From Heliocidaris erythrogramma (lineage: Eukaryota; Echinodermata; Echinoidea; Camarodonta; Echinometridae): DNA of 64,000 nt. The position numbers and the translations under genes were made by a program. Within the stretch, counting starts at the first letter, position 1; the number at the start of each line of letters is the position of its first letter. The DNA is taken from the NCBI GenBank assembly GCA_025617745.1, contig CM046853.1, positions 61,394,616-61,458,615 of the forward strand, given 5' to 3'. Shown one piece after another: positions 62,816-64,000 of the stretch. The notes below the pieces were generated by a model. It was not told the origin of the DNA, searched no databases, and was given only the letters and a program-made list of their open reading frames with translations.

Positions 62816-63745
62816 GGATGCGCGGCCCGGTATTCGGTCATATTCCAGAATTCGGTCACGCAGCTCTTTGAACAGCTGTGAAGAACTCATGAATAATTTT
62901 TGAGGCTCGAAACCTGTACATAACAGACACATGAACAAGGTACCTCTAATGTTGAAAGCAATTCAGGTCGGACGCCCTGGAAAAGATCTCCAAATACCCT
63001 CGAAACTGGTCAGTGTTACCCAAGTTTCCGCACTTCCGGGTTCCGTTAGCGCGTGAGTTAACACGCATAGCCATATGTAGACGCCTATGGTGAAATAACT
63101 GTGTGCAGGTGCAATGAATTTAGTATGTGTGTGAAGAGGAGCTTCCGGGTCTTCCCTCTATCGCAGCGAATTTGCAAATGGCGATCTCAGCGATGAGCAA
63201 GAGAATATATACCTCACCCCTGCCAGTGAGATGGCGCTCTTCCAGTATTCGGTCAGGCAACATTGAGTGCCTTGCGCCAACGCGCTTTGTGTGCAACTTG
63301 TCGCTTTGCGCTTCGCCGACGCGCTTTGCGCTTTGCTGACGCGCTTTGCTCTTTTTAGAAATACATTTTGTGCATTATTTCTGACCCTAGAGCTTCGATT
63401 TGTGGATTTTAATGGATAAAAATTCTCATACATTTAAGTATGAATATATAGAAGCCACAGAAAATGCCTAAAAACGCAGAAATGTGACAAAAATGGTTAT
63501 ATAACTCTCCCGAGACGCAGACCGAATTCGGCGCCGACCGAATACTGGGCGGAAAACTTCTCCTTCTTCTGTCGGCGATATTTTGTTGGGGTAAGTTTCC
63601 ATGTTTAAATTATCATGATTATTTTGATAATTATTTAAAGGACAATTTTGCGGTTCTTTTGATGGTAGATTGTCAATTTAAAGAGATAGGTATTCATATC
63701 AGCGGCGATTTCTTTTTAAGTGACCGAATACCGGGGCGCGCACCC
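62816..63745. mobile_element. 930-bp DNA transposon with 25-bp TIRs and mirrored subterminal motifs
   Basis: The left end (62816-62840) and the inverse of the right end (63721-63745) match at 23 of 25 bases, ending in CCCGGTATTCGGTCA. The motif TTCGGTC occurs three times in + orientation in the left part (62831, 62848, 63246) and three times inverted in the right part (63520, 63536, 63721). No ORF resembling a transposase and no clear target duplication. Confidence 0.75.
63280..63352. repeat. Short degenerate tandem repeat GACGCGCTTTGCGCTTTGCT
   Basis: CGCTTTG-containing units of about 20 bp repeat three to four times inside the transposon at 62816-63745. Confidence 0.7.
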
Positions 63746-64000
63746 TTTGTTATTAATTATGGGAGTGGAATTCTGTCACCAGCACTGACGAAATAAACGG
63801 CAGTGAATGGACCGGTGCCTTGTAATTACATTATAACAAATCAATTTTAATAGATCTACAAAGACAAAGTCTCAACAGAGAGAAAAAAAATGATGTAACA
63901 AATGGCAACACTACCAACACAACAAATACCATTGCACTGTACACAGACTAAACACAATCCTCATATTGTACAATAGGCTGCCGCATCTACTTGAGTGCGG
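63746..64000. other. Window end, nothing recognised
   Basis: No exon for QARS1 or any other gene is seen in the last 255 bp. Confidence 0.5.

Noticed and set aside
63560..63600. Possible plus-strand first exon ending in a GTAAGT donor
   Set aside because: It lies inside the 62816-63745 transposon, with no downstream exon visible.

Overview
The window is animal nuclear DNA. It has three recognisable, intron-containing or single-exon metazoan genes separated by AT-rich intergenic DNA that is packed with small DNA transposons, SINEs, microsatellites and poly(C)/poly(G) tracts. The gene content, the tRNA-derived SINEs with a GCGCTATA(T/C)AA tail region, and the many short foldback elements suggest a marine invertebrate deuterostome, most likely an echinoderm such as a sea urchin. 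That assignment is inference; no species-specific marker was identified.

Layout. 1-6.4 kb: repeat-rich DNA dominated by a complete 3.9-kb transposon (322-4233). It has 30-bp terminal inverted repeats, a perfect 9-bp target duplication, and an internal array of about 17 tandem units of 212 bp. A perfect 46-bp-arm hairpin follows at 5.3 kb. 6.4-14.3 kb: FBXL5 on the + strand (eight exons seen; exon 1 lies upstream of the window or is unrecognised). 14.3-34 kb: no intact gene. This stretch holds a hAT-type MITE, two copies of a foldback repeat (one carrying a nested 901-bp element), a composite repeat near 24.5-25.5 kb, a full-length tRNA-derived SINE, a broken LINE 3' end, and a diverged 268-bp inverted repeat pair. 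34-42 kb: a long AT-rich stretch that probably contains the 3' UTR of DYRK2, then the intronless DYRK2 ORF on the - strand. 42-46 kb: intergenic DNA with a (TC)n tract and a MITE. 46.2-60.9 kb: cytosolic glutaminyl-tRNA synthetase (QARS1) on the - strand, with 19 exons read at base resolution and the short N-terminal exon missing. 61-63.7 kb: two non-autonomous DNA transposons of about 0.9 kb each, one with a perfect 8-bp target duplication.

The three genes are housekeeping or regulatory genes with unrelated roles: iron sensing and ubiquitin ligation (FBXL5), a serine/threonine/tyrosine kinase (DYRK2) and translation (QARS1). Nothing suggests they form a functional cluster. The novel-looking signals are in the transposons: the pseudo-TIR array of the 3.9-kb element, the mirrored subterminal motifs of the element at 62.8-63.7 kb, and several nested or internally deleted MITE and SINE copies.
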